From contig JAUNNN010000005.1 in NCBI GenBank assembly GCA_030531435.1, positions 1 through 63,385 on the forward strand: DNA of 63,385 nt, in the 5' to 3' direction. This document shows, piece after piece, positions 38,214-49,012 of this stretch. Position 1 is the stretch's first letter, and each line of letters begins with the position of its first letter. Both the position numbers and the translations under genes were made by a program. The notes below the pieces were generated by a model. That model was not told the DNA's origin. It saw only the letters and a program-made list of their open reading frames with translations, and searched no databases. The DNA comes from Lachnospiraceae bacterium. Lineage in GTDB: Bacteria > Bacillota > Clostridia > Lachnospirales > Lachnospiraceae.

Positions 38214-41200
38214 CTACATAGTGATACATTCATTAAGCCTTGTGGAATATATGACCTTTTCCTTAACATTCATACCTGTAAGCATATTTAGTGCCATTGC
38301 ATAATAATCTAACTGAATATGATATTTCTTAACAAGTTCATCTGCACTTTTTACATTATCTGTTTTATAGTCCACAACAACTATTTCATTATCTTCTATA
38401 AAATATGCATCTATAATACCTTGAATAAGCATCCCTGTTTCTTTATCTTCAATTACAAATGGCTGCTCACGTCTTAGTAGACCCTTTTCATCTGCCTTTT
38501 TCATTCGCTCTGCCACATCGCTATTAACAAATTTTTCAACAATACGGGCGTTTACAAGTTCATATAAATCTGCCTCAAGGCGCTTATCATTATGCACCTT
38601 TTCAATAAAATCTGACACGCTGTTACTGTCTGTATTTAAAGAATAATCCCAGAGTTCAAATACTCTGTGTATTGCAGTTCCTCTAAGAGCTGGGGAATAT
38701 GTTTTTTCTTCAGCCTTTAAGAATTTAGGTACTATTTTTTCTGTTTCTACTATTAAAGGAGTAGTTGTATCGTTATCTTCTCTGCTGTCATCATCTGTAA
38801 CCATCATAGAGCGTCTTTTAAGCTCTGAAACTGATATTTTAAGTCCGGACTTATCATCAGCATATGGATATTCAAACGTAAGTCTTGATAATACATCTTC
38901 TGGAATATTACTTGTTCCGAATAAATAACTATTTATTTTCTCTTTGTTTATTTCTCCTGTGATATTCCTTTTTACTTCATCATCAACAAGATCGTTTACA
39001 GTATTTGCAATTAACTTTATGCTATCAATTTCTTCCTGCTGATTAGCATATGTGTACAAATCAAGATATGTTTTGGCATTTTGCAAAATGATTTGCTCGC
39101 TTATGTCATACCCTTTGCAAACCGCAGTCATAATAAGCTTCTCTTTTGCTCTTGTCATGGCAACATAGAAGAGTCTCATTTCTTCAGCAAGAATTTCATT
39201 TTTCTTTTTATATGCTAACGATGCCTTAATCATTGATTTCTTCTTAGTTCTCTTCACCGGATCAATGACATCAACAGCAATTCCACGATCAACATCAGGA
39301 ATTATGGCATCTGATATATCCCTCACGTTAAACTTTTTATTCATTCCACAAATAAAGCAAACTGGGAATTCAAGTCCTTTACTTTTATGGATACTCATTA
39401 TTCTTACTGCATCATCTTTTTCATCAAGAACATTAGCTTCGCCAAAATCCACCTCATATTTATGAAGTAATTCAATGTATCTGTTAAAATGAAATAATCC
39501 CTTATAGCTTGTCCTTCCATAATCAACAGCCTTCTGCAATAAGATATTTAAGTTGGCATATTTCTTCTTACCATTTTCAGAAGCCAAAATGCAGTCGCCA
39601 TAATACCCATCGATTATCTCTGAAATAATTAAATCAACTGAAGTATATGATGTTTTTCTTCTATAATAATTAAGCTCATTTATGAAACTACTAATCTTTT
39701 CTGTTATTTCTGCATATTCTGAATTCTGTTTATATGTCTCATAAAACCTAAGCATAGCATCATAAAGGTATCCTTCATTATAGGCACCCCTGATTCTTGC
39801 AACCTCTTCATCATAGAATCCACCAATAACACTTCTAAGCGTTGCCATTAACGGAATATCCTGAAGAGGGTTATCTATCACTTTTAAAAACTCAAGTAAT
39901 GTTGCAACCTCAGTTTGTGAAAAATATCCAGATGTCTGTGTAACATGCACTGGAATACCCATATCTGAAAGGGTATGCATAAATACATTATCCCAGTCCT
40001 TAGTAGTTCGAAGCAAAATAACTATATCTGAATACTTTGCTTTACGAAGCTCTCCATCTTCGCCTGTCACATCAAACCTTCCAACAAGCTCACATATTCT
40101 CTTTCCTACGCTTCTTGCTTCAAGTTCTCTATCTTTTACATCATCGTCTTTTTCAGTAATGATAAGCTCTGTTTCAAATCCATTTCCGTTAGGATATAAA
40201 GCTTTAGCATGTAATGCCGCATTTTCATCATAAATAATACTTCCGCTTTCTTCAGTCATTACATATTTAAATATATCATTCACTGAATCAATGACCGTAT
40301 TTCTGCTTCTGAAGTTATCATGAAGATCGATTTTTACATCATTATCTGCTAACTCATATGGCTCAAAACGATTATATTTATCAATAAAAATTTCAGGTCT
40401 TGCAAGTCTGAAACCATATATACTCTGCTTGACATCCCCAACCATAAAGAGATTTCCATTATCTCCCTCTGCTTTACATAAGTATTTTAGTAGTTCTTCC
40501 TGTATAAGATTTGAGTCTTGATATTCATCGACGTATATTTCTTCAAAGAACTGTCTATATTCTTTTGTTGCAGATTCACTAGTGCGAAGTATTTCAAGGC
40601 ACATATGTTCTAAATCGCTGAAATCTACAACATTTTTCTCTCTTTTATGGCTAGAATACTCTTTTCCAAACGCCATGGTAATATCAATTAGCGCATGAAC
40701 ATGAGGCGCCATAAACTTTATTCCACTACGTATTTCTTCTTCAGAATTTTCTTCTATAAATTTCGCAAAACCATCTATAAGCTTTTTAGTCTTTTCACGA
40801 ACAGCTTTTACTTTATCTCTAAGCTCAGTTCTTCTTTCCAGCTCATCTATGGAAACGTCGCCTTCTTTTGGAAGCCTATATGCTGGCATCTTCATATATG
40901 AGATTCCACCTATTTCTTCCAAATAACTTTGAATTTCAGAATATGAGTGAATACTAAGCAAACTATCTACTAGCTTTATATCATCCTCAAAAGCCTTTAA
41001 ATATGGCATAGGTCCAAGGGGATCCATGCACAAATCAGCTGTTCTATCAAGAAGTCTTCGAACATTCTTAAGCATCTTTTTAAATTCATGAACATACTCT
41101 TTTACAAAAATCAAATCATCTATATTTGTTTTTTCATCTATTTGGTATGCATCAATACAATTTTTAAGAAATTCATCTGGATCTGGATAACTAAGCGAAA

Positions 41201-41735
41201 AACTATGTAGCTTAAGAATTATATCCCCGATAGAATCGTCACTTTTCTTTGTTGCAAAAGTTTCTGTCATATTAAGAAACTCTTCATCTGAAGTCTCATA
41301 ATACTTTTCAAAAACTTTTTCCAAAACATCCTGCTTCATGAGGTTACATTCACCTTCATCAGCCATTCTAAAGTCAGGATTAAGGTCTATTTCAGCAAAA
41401 TGATTTCTAACAACTCCAAGACAAAAGCTATCAATAGTTGTAATATTTGCGCCATGAACTAAAGCTGCCTGTTTAAGCAGGTTTTTATTAAACGGATCCT
41501 GAGCCCTCTTTTCCTCAATAGCAGAAAGGATTTTTTCCTTCATCTGTGCAGCTGCAGCTTTAGTAAAAGTCATTACAAGAATTCTATCTATATCTACTGG
41601 ATTTTCAGCATCAAGAACCCTGTTAATTATTCTATTTACAAGTACAGCAGTCTTACCCGATCCAGCCGCAGCTGAAACAAGTATGTTTTTATCACGTATA
41701 TCAATTGCCTGCTGTTGTTCTTTTGTAAATTCCAT
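38214..41735 (-). CDS. addA: AddA helicase-nuclease subunit
   Basis: This is the ATP-dependent 3'-5' helicase and nuclease of the AddAB (RexAB) complex, which resects double-strand breaks for RecA. Its 1173 residues carry a Walker A (SAAAGSGKTAVL, about 21-32), a UvrD-type DEYQDSN near 390, and a C-terminal RecB-like nuclease with VVDYKTDN near 1125. It overlaps the addB stop by one base. Confidence 0.97.
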   Translation of the reverse strand: MEFTKEQQQAIDIRDKNILVSAAAGSGKTAVLVNRIINRVLDAENPVDIDRILVMTFTKAAAAQMKEKILSAIEEKRAQDPFNKNLLKQAALVHGANITTIDSFCLGVVRNHFAEIDLNPDFRMADEGECNLMKQDVLEKVFEKYYETSDEEFLNMTETFATKKSDDSIGDIILKLHSFSLSYPDPDEFLKNCIDAYQIDEKTNIDDLIFVKEYVHEFKKMLKNVRRLLDRTADLCMDPLGPMPYLKAFEDDIKLVDSLLSIHSYSEIQSYLEEIGGISYMKMPAYRLPKEGDVSIDELERRTELRDKVKAVREKTKKLIDGFAKFIEENSEEEIRSGIKFMAPHVHALIDITMAFGKEYSSHKREKNVVDFSDLEHMCLEILRTSESATKEYRQFFEEIYVDEYQDSNLIQEELLKYLCKAEGDNGNLFMVGDVKQSIYGFRLARPEIFIDKYNRFEPYELADNDVKIDLHDNFRSRNTVIDSVNDIFKYVMTEESGSIIYDENAALHAKALYPNGNGFETELIITEKDDDVKDRELEARSVGKRICELVGRFDVTGEDGELRKAKYSDIVILLRTTKDWDNVFMHTLSDMGIPVHVTQTSGYFSQTEVATLLEFLKVIDNPLQDIPLMATLRSVIGGFYDEEVARIRGAYNEGYLYDAMLRFYETYKQNSEYAEITEKISSFINELNYYRRKTSYTSVDLIISEIIDGYYGDCILASENGKKKYANLNILLQKAVDYGRTSYKGLFHFNRYIELLHKYEVDFGEANVLDEKDDAVRIMSIHKSKGLEFPVCFICGMNKKFNVRDISDAIIPDVDRGIAVDVIDPVKRTKKKSMIKASLAYKKKNEILAEEMRLFYVAMTRAKEKLIMTAVCKGYDISEQIILQNAKTYLDLYTYANQQEEIDSIKLIANTVNDLVDDEVKRNITGEINKEKINSYLFGTSNIPEDVLSRLTFEYPYADDKSGLKISVSELKRRSMMVTDDDSREDNDTTTPLIVETEKIVPKFLKAEEKTYSPALRGTAIHRVFELWDYSLNTDSNSVSDFIEKVHNDKRLEADLYELVNARIVEKFVNSDVAERMKKADEKGLLRREQPFVIEDKETGMLIQGIIDAYFIEDNEIVVVDYKTDNVKSADELVKKYHIQLDYYAMALNMLTGMNVKEKVIYSTRLNECITM

Positions 41736-44700
41736 TATTGTAATTCCTGTTTCATCAATTCAATAATCTCTTCATTACTTGCAGTAGGAATATCTGCCTC
41801 GTCATCATTGACTGTTCCTGGTACATATTTACATGCTACCTTATATGGACAGTATTCGCATTTTTTATCATCAACGCCTTTATCTGAATGTGGCAATGCC
41901 TCTATTTCGCCATCTAGAATGCGCTTTCCATTTTCTTTTAGCTTTTTTGTAACAAAATCTGATATTACAGAAAAATCATCATTGCTGACAACAGTCGACC
42001 ACTTTGAGAAGCTTCCATCTTTATTAATAGAAATTGGAATAATATCTGATTTATTCTCAAAATCACCATCAATAAGTCTGTAAACGTCTTCATCAGAATT
42101 CACAAGGCCCTTCATTTTAAGCTCACTGTATATTTTTTCTGCAATTTCTTCATCAGATTCATTTGATTTAACATCAACAAGTGGATCATCTATGTGATAG
42201 TACAATATTCCGGCTGGAACTACCGTTTTATCAGTCTTCTCCGAAATCATCTCCATAGCAGCATTCATGTAAACAACAAGCTGTAATGACAGTCCTTTAT
42301 AAACTTCCATAAGATTAAGGCTCTTATCACCAGATTTATAATCAATTATTTTTACAAAAACGTGCTCGTTATCTTCATATGTATCAATACGGTCGATTTT
42401 TCCAGATAAATGCATTCTTTCTGTATCAGACAGCATAAAATTGAAGGCCTTTAAATTAGAAACAGATGAAAACTCTACTTCTGCTTCGATTGGTTGAAGT
42501 TTACCAGCCTTAAGATGTTCAGTTAAGACATTAACGCTTCGTTTAAGGATTCGTTTTATTCTGCTTACCATATATTTATTTCTAAAGCTTGAATATAAAA
42601 CAGAATAATCCCCATCATTAAGACTCATTTCAATAGCTTCTTCTATATATGAGTCCTTTTTAGTTTCATCAACTAAAATCCAGCTTTCTTCATTCTTTGA
42701 AACAAGTTTTGAATAGTTTTCAAGAGCTCCATGGAATAAAGTTCCCATATCCTTTGCTTCAAAATCAAACAACTGTCTTTCTTTAAGCTTTAATCCATAC
42801 TCTAGAAAATATCTGTATGAACACTCAGCAAATCTTTCAAGTCTTGTAACAGAGCCTTTAAGTGCGTTTCCATATAAAACATTTGAAACTGCACGACTTA
42901 TTGAATCAGCACCTTCATTTACGCCTTCTGACAAATAAGCATCAATAACTTTATTCAATCTGCTTGAATAGTCAGCATCTTCTTTATAATACGGCAACAA
43001 TTCTTTTACTGAATCAACATCGCTAATGTTTTCAGTGAGAGCTTTAAACCCAGTTTCCTTATTGTAAATTGATTCATATATATCAAGCGGGCTATTTTCA
43101 ATTACAATGTCAGGGAACAAGTCCTTTAAATTTTTTATTAAGTATGAAGGCTTAATCGATTCTGATGACATATTTAATTTAGAATATGAAATAATCAGAT
43201 TTTCATCAGGCTTAGTCATTACCATATAAAGATACAACTGGCTAGTATATGCCTTCATTCGACTTGATGGTGACAATTCAATATCACCTGTATATTCAAT
43301 CAAAAACTCTTTTTCGATATCAGATATTATTCCACCACCGGAATTATTTTTAGGAATAATACCGTCATTTGCACCCACAATAAATAACGTGTGTATATCA
43401 GAAAAACGACTTCTTGTAACATCACCAACCTGAACATAATCAGTAACACTTGGTATTACTCCAATACGTATTTCCCCAAATCCGGCATCAATTAGGTCAC
43501 CATATTCTTTTATAGAAACATCTTCATCGCCAAGCAACTCACTCATCTTATCCATGAGTTCTATCGTCTCACGATATACTTTAAGAAACTCAATTTTACG
43601 TTCAGAAGCAAAAATATCATCAGATATCGAATATGCTTCAGATAACTTTTCAAGCTTATTTTGGATATCATTGTCCTCGAAAAACCAGTAAAACTCAGTG
43701 TTTAGCTCATTGACCGTTTTAGTCGGTATTTTTTCTGCTTTTTCATCACTTGCTGTTATTTTATTTTGTAGTTTTTCAAGATTTTCGACTACCTCTAGTC
43801 TTATTTTTTCAACCCTTTGTAACTGCGAAAGTGCATCATTTTTAAGATTACGTCCGTATTTTTTAACCCAATCTGTCTTCCAGACACTATATCCCTTTAT
43901 TCCCTTTTCAAGTACAAAGTTCTCCAGTACATCAATATCATATGTTTCATAATCATTTAACTCTGATCTTATGAACCTAAAAACCGCCTCATATGCCCAG
44001 TTTTGGCTGATTATCTCTACTATTGAGCGTACATATTCAGAGAATGGATTCAATAAAATAGGATTTTTCTTGTCAGCAAACACAGGAATCTCATATTTCT
44101 TAAATATCCTGTTAATTATAGGTAAATATATTTCCATATCACCCGTAACTATTGCAATATCTTTATATCTATATCCTTTATTTACTACAAGATTTTTTAT
44201 GTTTGTAGCGACCTTTTTTATTTCTTCATCTGGGTTAAACGCAGCAATAACGCGGATTTCATCACTGACCGCTTTAGTCGGTTTTTTCATATCGCGTGTA
44301 TCGCCTATTGCATCATTATATGGGTTCTTGCTGCCCCTAAACAGATTTCTTTCAAGGTGTTTAAGTCGTCTCTTATCATCTGCAAAACGATAGATCTTAT
44401 CTCCGCCCAGCTTAATCTTTTTATTTACACATATGTTATTTCTTTCAGCTATCTTCTTAAGCTTATTTTCCGTGTCATAGCTCAAATAAAATAATTCATG
44501 TTCCATATTGTGTGTTATATTATCACTACCATCTTCAAGCAGTGTAATATAAATATCTGTTGATATTTGTAATAACGACTCAATAAGACCGTATTGAACA
44601 GGTGTAAACCCTGTAAAGCCGTCAAACAAAACAACTGATTTTTTAAGCTTATCAGATTTAAATGCTGCCCTTGCGGCAAGGTCTAAAATTTCTTCTGACG

Positions 44701-45238
44701 TTGTATATTTGTCCTTGATATACATATCAAAAGCATCATATAAAGTCTTTATATCAATGAGCTTTCTTGAAAGCATTCCTTTTCCCTGCTCTTTAGAAAG
44801 GTCTATCATTCTCTCCAGCTCGTTATCGCCAATTCTATACTGTTTAAACTCTGAAATAAGGGACTTAACTTCGGTTATATAACCTAATTTTTTCATATTA
44901 TTTGAAAGAACTGATAAATTCTCTGAATTTTTATCGGCAAGATAACGTATGACAAGGTTTTTACCCATATCATCCATAATTATGCCACTAGTCTCATTAA
45001 ATCCAACTTCTTCAAATATTCTATAAGAAAGACGTGCAAAACTAAGCACGTCAACATTAAGAATTCCAAGATTCTCACTTAAGTCAACGAGCTTTCTTTG
45101 CGTAGATAGCGTAAACTGCTCCGGAACTATCACGTAATAGTTTAGTTCCGGATGTTTTTTAGCCTCATTTAATGCATATGTAAATAATGTGTGGGTTTTT
45201 CCGCTGCCTGATGGGCCAGCAATTAACTGTAATGACAT
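41735..45238 (-). CDS. addB: AddB helicase-nuclease subunit
   Basis: This is the AddAB partner, 1167 residues. It has a single ATP-binding motif (AGPSGSGKT, residues 7-15), an inactive helicase core and a C-terminal nuclease with IIDYKSGDKS. The iron-sulphur cysteines are visible: one near residue 800 (AECSYRYFLEY) and CEYCPYKVACKY near 1130. It overlaps both addA and the glycosyltransferase by one base, so three unlike genes are translationally coupled. Confidence 0.97.
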   Translation of the reverse strand: MSLQLIAGPSGSGKTHTLFTYALNEAKKHPELNYYVIVPEQFTLSTQRKLVDLSENLGILNVDVLSFARLSYRIFEEVGFNETSGIIMDDMGKNLVIRYLADKNSENLSVLSNNMKKLGYITEVKSLISEFKQYRIGDNELERMIDLSKEQGKGMLSRKLIDIKTLYDAFDMYIKDKYTTSEEILDLAARAAFKSDKLKKSVVLFDGFTGFTPVQYGLIESLLQISTDIYITLLEDGSDNITHNMEHELFYLSYDTENKLKKIAERNNICVNKKIKLGGDKIYRFADDKRRLKHLERNLFRGSKNPYNDAIGDTRDMKKPTKAVSDEIRVIAAFNPDEEIKKVATNIKNLVVNKGYRYKDIAIVTGDMEIYLPIINRIFKKYEIPVFADKKNPILLNPFSEYVRSIVEIISQNWAYEAVFRFIRSELNDYETYDIDVLENFVLEKGIKGYSVWKTDWVKKYGRNLKNDALSQLQRVEKIRLEVVENLEKLQNKITASDEKAEKIPTKTVNELNTEFYWFFEDNDIQNKLEKLSEAYSISDDIFASERKIEFLKVYRETIELMDKMSELLGDEDVSIKEYGDLIDAGFGEIRIGVIPSVTDYVQVGDVTRSRFSDIHTLFIVGANDGIIPKNNSGGGIISDIEKEFLIEYTGDIELSPSSRMKAYTSQLYLYMVMTKPDENLIISYSKLNMSSESIKPSYLIKNLKDLFPDIVIENSPLDIYESIYNKETGFKALTENISDVDSVKELLPYYKEDADYSSRLNKVIDAYLSEGVNEGADSISRAVSNVLYGNALKGSVTRLERFAECSYRYFLEYGLKLKERQLFDFEAKDMGTLFHGALENYSKLVSKNEESWILVDETKKDSYIEEAIEMSLNDGDYSVLYSSFRNKYMVSRIKRILKRSVNVLTEHLKAGKLQPIEAEVEFSSVSNLKAFNFMLSDTERMHLSGKIDRIDTYEDNEHVFVKIIDYKSGDKSLNLMEVYKGLSLQLVVYMNAAMEMISEKTDKTVVPAGILYYHIDDPLVDVKSNESDEEIAEKIYSELKMKGLVNSDEDVYRLIDGDFENKSDIIPISINKDGSFSKWSTVVSNDDFSVISDFVTKKLKENGKRILDGEIEALPHSDKGVDDKKCEYCPYKVACKYVPGTVNDDEADIPTASNEEIIELMKQELQ

Positions 45239-46176
45239 TAGATTTCTTTTTCTATGATGTATCTTGGTCTTTCTTTAACTTCCATATAGATTTTACCTAT
45301 ATATTCACCAACAAGACCAACTGAAAATGTTATTATTCCGCCTATAAACCACATTGCTAACCATAGTGATGTCCAACCTTTTATAACCTCACCCTGATTA
45401 AATCTAACAAGCGAATATATTGCCATGCATGTTGCAAAACAAATCATTATTATTCCAAGAGACATAATAAAAGTCATTGGTTTTACTGAAAATGATGTTA
45501 TTCCATCAAATGCAAATGCAAGCATCTTCTTAAGAGGGTACTTAGATTCCCCTGCCATTCTCTCTTTACGCTCGTAATATACACATCCTGTTTTATATCC
45601 TATAGTTGGAACAATTCCTCTTAAAAACAGATTTCTTTCCTTATACATGGAAAGACCTTCTACAGCTCTTTTACTCATAAGTCTGAAATCTGCATGATTA
45701 TATACAGATTTAGCCCCCATAAGCTTCATTATCTTATAAAAAGCCTGTGCTGTATTACGTTTAAAGAATGTGTCTGTTTTTCGGTCATTTCTGACGCCAT
45801 AAACGATATCACAACCTTCAGAATACTTATCAATCATCTCTTCAATGACATCTATGTCATCCTGAAGATCTGCATCTATAGAAACTGTTACATCACACTT
45901 ATCCTTTGCAACAGTTAAACCAGCTAGTAACGCGTTCTGATGCCCTACATTACCAGCTAATTTTAGTCCTGTGACATAATTACTAAGCTTGGCATTTTCC
46001 TCAATAAGATCCCATGTACGGTCTTTACTTCCATCGTCAACAAACAAAAGCTTTGAGTCTTCTGCTATTTTCTTCTTTATAATCAAATCACTTAATGTCC
46101 CGCTTAAAAGACGAATTGTATCTGGAAGAACCTCTTCCTCGTTATAGCATGGAACAACTATAATAAGCTTATTCAC
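45238..46176 (-). CDS. GT2 glycosyltransferase with two membrane segments (GtrB/YkcC type)
   Basis: This 312-residue enzyme resembles those that transfer sugars from a nucleotide to a polyprenyl-phosphate carrier. Residues 1-220 are the GT2 domain with VPCYNEEEVL, DADLQDD (metal-binding) and ERMAGESKYP; two hydrophobic segments (about 230-255 and 265-290) anchor it. The sugar and final product cannot be told from sequence. It overlaps dapF and addB by one base each. Confidence 0.88.
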   Translation of the reverse strand: MNKLIIVVPCYNEEEVLPDTIRLLSGTLSDLIIKKKIAEDSKLLFVDDGSKDRTWDLIEENAKLSNYVTGLKLAGNVGHQNALLAGLTVAKDKCDVTVSIDADLQDDIDVIEEMIDKYSEGCDIVYGVRNDRKTDTFFKRNTAQAFYKIMKLMGAKSVYNHADFRLMSKRAVEGLSMYKERNLFLRGIVPTIGYKTGCVYYERKERMAGESKYPLKKMLAFAFDGITSFSVKPMTFIMSLGIIMICFATCMAIYSLVRFNQGEVIKGWTSLWLAMWFIGGIITFSVGLVGEYIGKIYMEVKERPRYIIEKEI

Positions 46177-47063
46177 TATATATCTCCTTCACATACAAAC
46201 TCTGCTGGGCCTGTCATGTACACATGATCACTTTCTCTATCCCATTTTATTGATAAATCACCACCAAGCAGGTGAACCTTAACCGTATTATCTGTAAGTC
46301 CATTTAATGCACAGGCTACGGCAGTTGCTGTAGCACCAGTTCCGCAAGCAAACGTTTCTCCTGCGCCTCTTTCACAGACTCTCATTTCAACTTCATTTCT
46401 ATTAATTACACGAACAAACTCTACATTAGTCTTCTTAGGGAACCATTCATGGCTTTCAATTTTTCTTCCCACTTCCTCAACAGGGAAGTTCTTAACATCC
46501 TTTACAAAGGTAATTGCATGAGGATTTCCTACAGAAACACATGTAACATTATAAATATCTGTATCTACAAGCAATGGGTATTCGACTACTGAATCCCCTG
46601 TAAATCCAGGTATATTAATAGGCACCTGGTCAGGTTTAAGCATTGGTTTACCCATATCAACAGATATTAACACTGCAACCATACCATCTGCACGTTTGCT
46701 GTATGTCTTGCCTGTAATTTTGTTAGGCACTTCTTTAACAGCATGTATATTTATATATTTAAGTGCACCACCAGATTCTATAACCATGCTTGTCTTCTCA
46801 ACAATACCAAAGTCAAAAAGATACTTGGCAACACATCTTATACCATTTCCGCACATCTCAGAATATGATCCATCCCAGTTATACATAACCATTTCGGCAT
46901 CAGCCTTATCTGATTTACATATAAAAATAGCTCCATCTGAACCGATTCCTTTATGTCTTTCACTGACATACTTAGTAAGTATGGCTTTATCCTCTATATC
47001 GTTCTCAAGGCAGTTAAAATATATATAATCATTGCTTATTCCATGCATTTTATGAAATTTCAT
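46176..47063 (-). CDS. dapF: Diaminopimelate epimerase
   Basis: The enzyme interconverts LL- and meso-diaminopimelate for lysine and peptidoglycan synthesis. Its 295 residues show both catalytic cysteines: EMCGNGIRC near residue 75 and ACGTGATAT near 240, after CERGAGET. It lies directly against nadE and overlaps the glycosyltransferase by one base. Confidence 0.96.
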   Translation of the reverse strand: MKFHKMHGISNDYIYFNCLENDIEDKAILTKYVSERHKGIGSDGAIFICKSDKADAEMVMYNWDGSYSEMCGNGIRCVAKYLFDFGIVEKTSMVIESGGALKYINIHAVKEVPNKITGKTYSKRADGMVAVLISVDMGKPMLKPDQVPINIPGFTGDSVVEYPLLVDTDIYNVTCVSVGNPHAITFVKDVKNFPVEEVGRKIESHEWFPKKTNVEFVRVINRNEVEMRVCERGAGETFACGTGATATAVACALNGLTDNTVKVHLLGGDLSIKWDRESDHVYMTGPAEFVCEGDI

Positions 47064-48995
47064 TTATTTAATATCCTCCAACTCCTTAAACCATGCCGTT
47101 CTACAAGCATCAGATGGCATTCTCAAGTCTCCACGTGGTGAAAGTGCTATGCTACCAACCTTTGGACCATCTGGCAGGCAGCTCCTCTTAAACTGCTGTG
47201 AAAAGAATCTCTTATAGAATTCCTTCTCCCATTTAAGGATAATATCAGATGAGTAGTCCATTTTATAGGACTTACAAGCCATTCTGTATATTTTTTTAGG
47301 TGAAAAGCCATATCTTAACATGTAATATAAGAAGAAATCATGTAAATTATATGGTCCAACAAGATTTTCTGTCTTTTGAGAAATCTCACCATCCTTTGGC
47401 GGAAGAAGCTCTGGGCTTACTGGCGTATCTATTACATCAATAAGAGCTTTCTTTAATTCCTCATTGTCACATGTATCTGCATAATACTTTACAAGATATC
47501 TAACTAATGTCTTTGGGACGCCACAGTTTACACCATACATTGACATATGATCACCATTATACGTAGCCCAACCAAGAGCAAGTTCTGACATATCGCCTGT
47601 TCCAATAACTATTCCACCAGTTGCATTGGCAATATCCATAAGTACCTGTGTACGCTCTCTTGCCTGAGAATTTTCATATGTAATATCTAATGTATTTATA
47701 TCATGTCCTATATCTTCAAAGTGCTGTTTTACTGCTGCTTCTATACATATTTCTTTAAGGGTTACGCCTAAAGTTTTAGCAAGAACTAAAGCATTATTGT
47801 ATGTCCTGTCTGTAGTACCAAAACAAGGCATTGTAACAGCTATAATTCCCTCTCTACTATATCCAGCAAGGCCAAAGGCTTTAACTGTTACTAATAACGC
47901 CAGAGTCGAGTCTAGACCTCCAGACAAGCCAATAACTGCATTCTTACAGCCAATGTGCTCTATTCTCTTCTTAAGACCAAATGACTGAATATTTAATATA
48001 TGATTACATCTCTTATTTCTTTCAGCATCATCAGCTGGAACAAATGGATTCTTTGCAAAACTACGTGTAAGCTCAGTATCTGTCATTTGTATGTTACATA
48101 CAATCTTTGCGTAGTTATTATCATCTTCAATAACTGAAGGATCATTAACCTTAAAGGTATTCATTCTTCTTCTGTCGCTTCTTAGTCTTTCGATATCAAG
48201 CTCAGCGTAAATTACACCATTTGTAAAGCATTCTGATTCATTTAATACAGAGCCATTTTCTGCAATTATATTATGTCCTGGGAAAACTAAATCCTGTGTA
48301 GATTCGCCCTCTCCAGCATCTGTATAAATATATCCGCAAACAAGTCTTGCAGAAGTGGCCTGAACTAGCATTCTTCTATATTCTGACTTACCAATTATTT
48401 CATTTCCTGCAGAAAGATTTACTATAACATTAGCGCCATTCATGGCATGTCTTGTTGATGGAGTATCAGCAACCCATAAATCTTCGCAAATCTCACATGC
48501 AATCTGGAGTCCTGTCACACTAGGCACTGTAAAAATAACATTCTGGCCAATAGGTACATCAAATCCTTTATAGTTAATATAAACAGGATCTGCAAATCCA
48601 GGATAAAAATGTCTTACCTCGTAAAACTCACTATAGTTTGGAATGTTATTTTTAGGGATGAACGCTAAAAGGCTTCCTCCATATACAGCTGCTGCAACAT
48701 TATATAATTTGCCATCAACCTCTATTGGAAGACCAACAAATACAAGTGCATCTATACCAGTTGATGCCTCAATAATTTCATCAAGTCCATCCATTGCCTT
48801 CTCTAAAAGAGGGTACTGCAAAAACATATCCTGGCATGTATATCCAGTAATGCATAGCTCTGGGAAAACAATGATTTTGGCGCCGTTATATTCAGCATCC
48901 GCCATCAATTTCACTATTTCCCTAACATTTGCCGTAACATCACATACTTTAACCTTTGGTGTAGCTGATGCAACTTTAATAAATCCATCTCTCAT
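47064..48995 (-). CDS. nadE: Glutamine-dependent NAD+ synthetase
   Basis: The enzyme amidates nicotinic acid adenine dinucleotide. Its 643 residues comprise an N-terminal nitrilase-type glutaminase (about 10-290; Glu in PELCITGY, Cys in ACEICEDLW) and a C-terminal synthetase with GLSGGLDSTLAL near 360. Ammonia travels between the two sites. It lies 17 bases after the methyltransferase stop. Confidence 0.95.
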   Translation of the reverse strand: MRDGFIKVASATPKVKVCDVTANVREIVKLMADAEYNGAKIIVFPELCITGYTCQDMFLQYPLLEKAMDGLDEIIEASTGIDALVFVGLPIEVDGKLYNVAAAVYGGSLLAFIPKNNIPNYSEFYEVRHFYPGFADPVYINYKGFDVPIGQNVIFTVPSVTGLQIACEICEDLWVADTPSTRHAMNGANVIVNLSAGNEIIGKSEYRRMLVQATSARLVCGYIYTDAGEGESTQDLVFPGHNIIAENGSVLNESECFTNGVIYAELDIERLRSDRRRMNTFKVNDPSVIEDDNNYAKIVCNIQMTDTELTRSFAKNPFVPADDAERNKRCNHILNIQSFGLKKRIEHIGCKNAVIGLSGGLDSTLALLVTVKAFGLAGYSREGIIAVTMPCFGTTDRTYNNALVLAKTLGVTLKEICIEAAVKQHFEDIGHDINTLDITYENSQARERTQVLMDIANATGGIVIGTGDMSELALGWATYNGDHMSMYGVNCGVPKTLVRYLVKYYADTCDNEELKKALIDVIDTPVSPELLPPKDGEISQKTENLVGPYNLHDFFLYYMLRYGFSPKKIYRMACKSYKMDYSSDIILKWEKEFYKRFFSQQFKRSCLPDGPKVGSIALSPRGDLRMPSDACRTAWFKELEDIK

Positions 48996-49012
48996 AGTGT
49001 CGCTCCCTATAA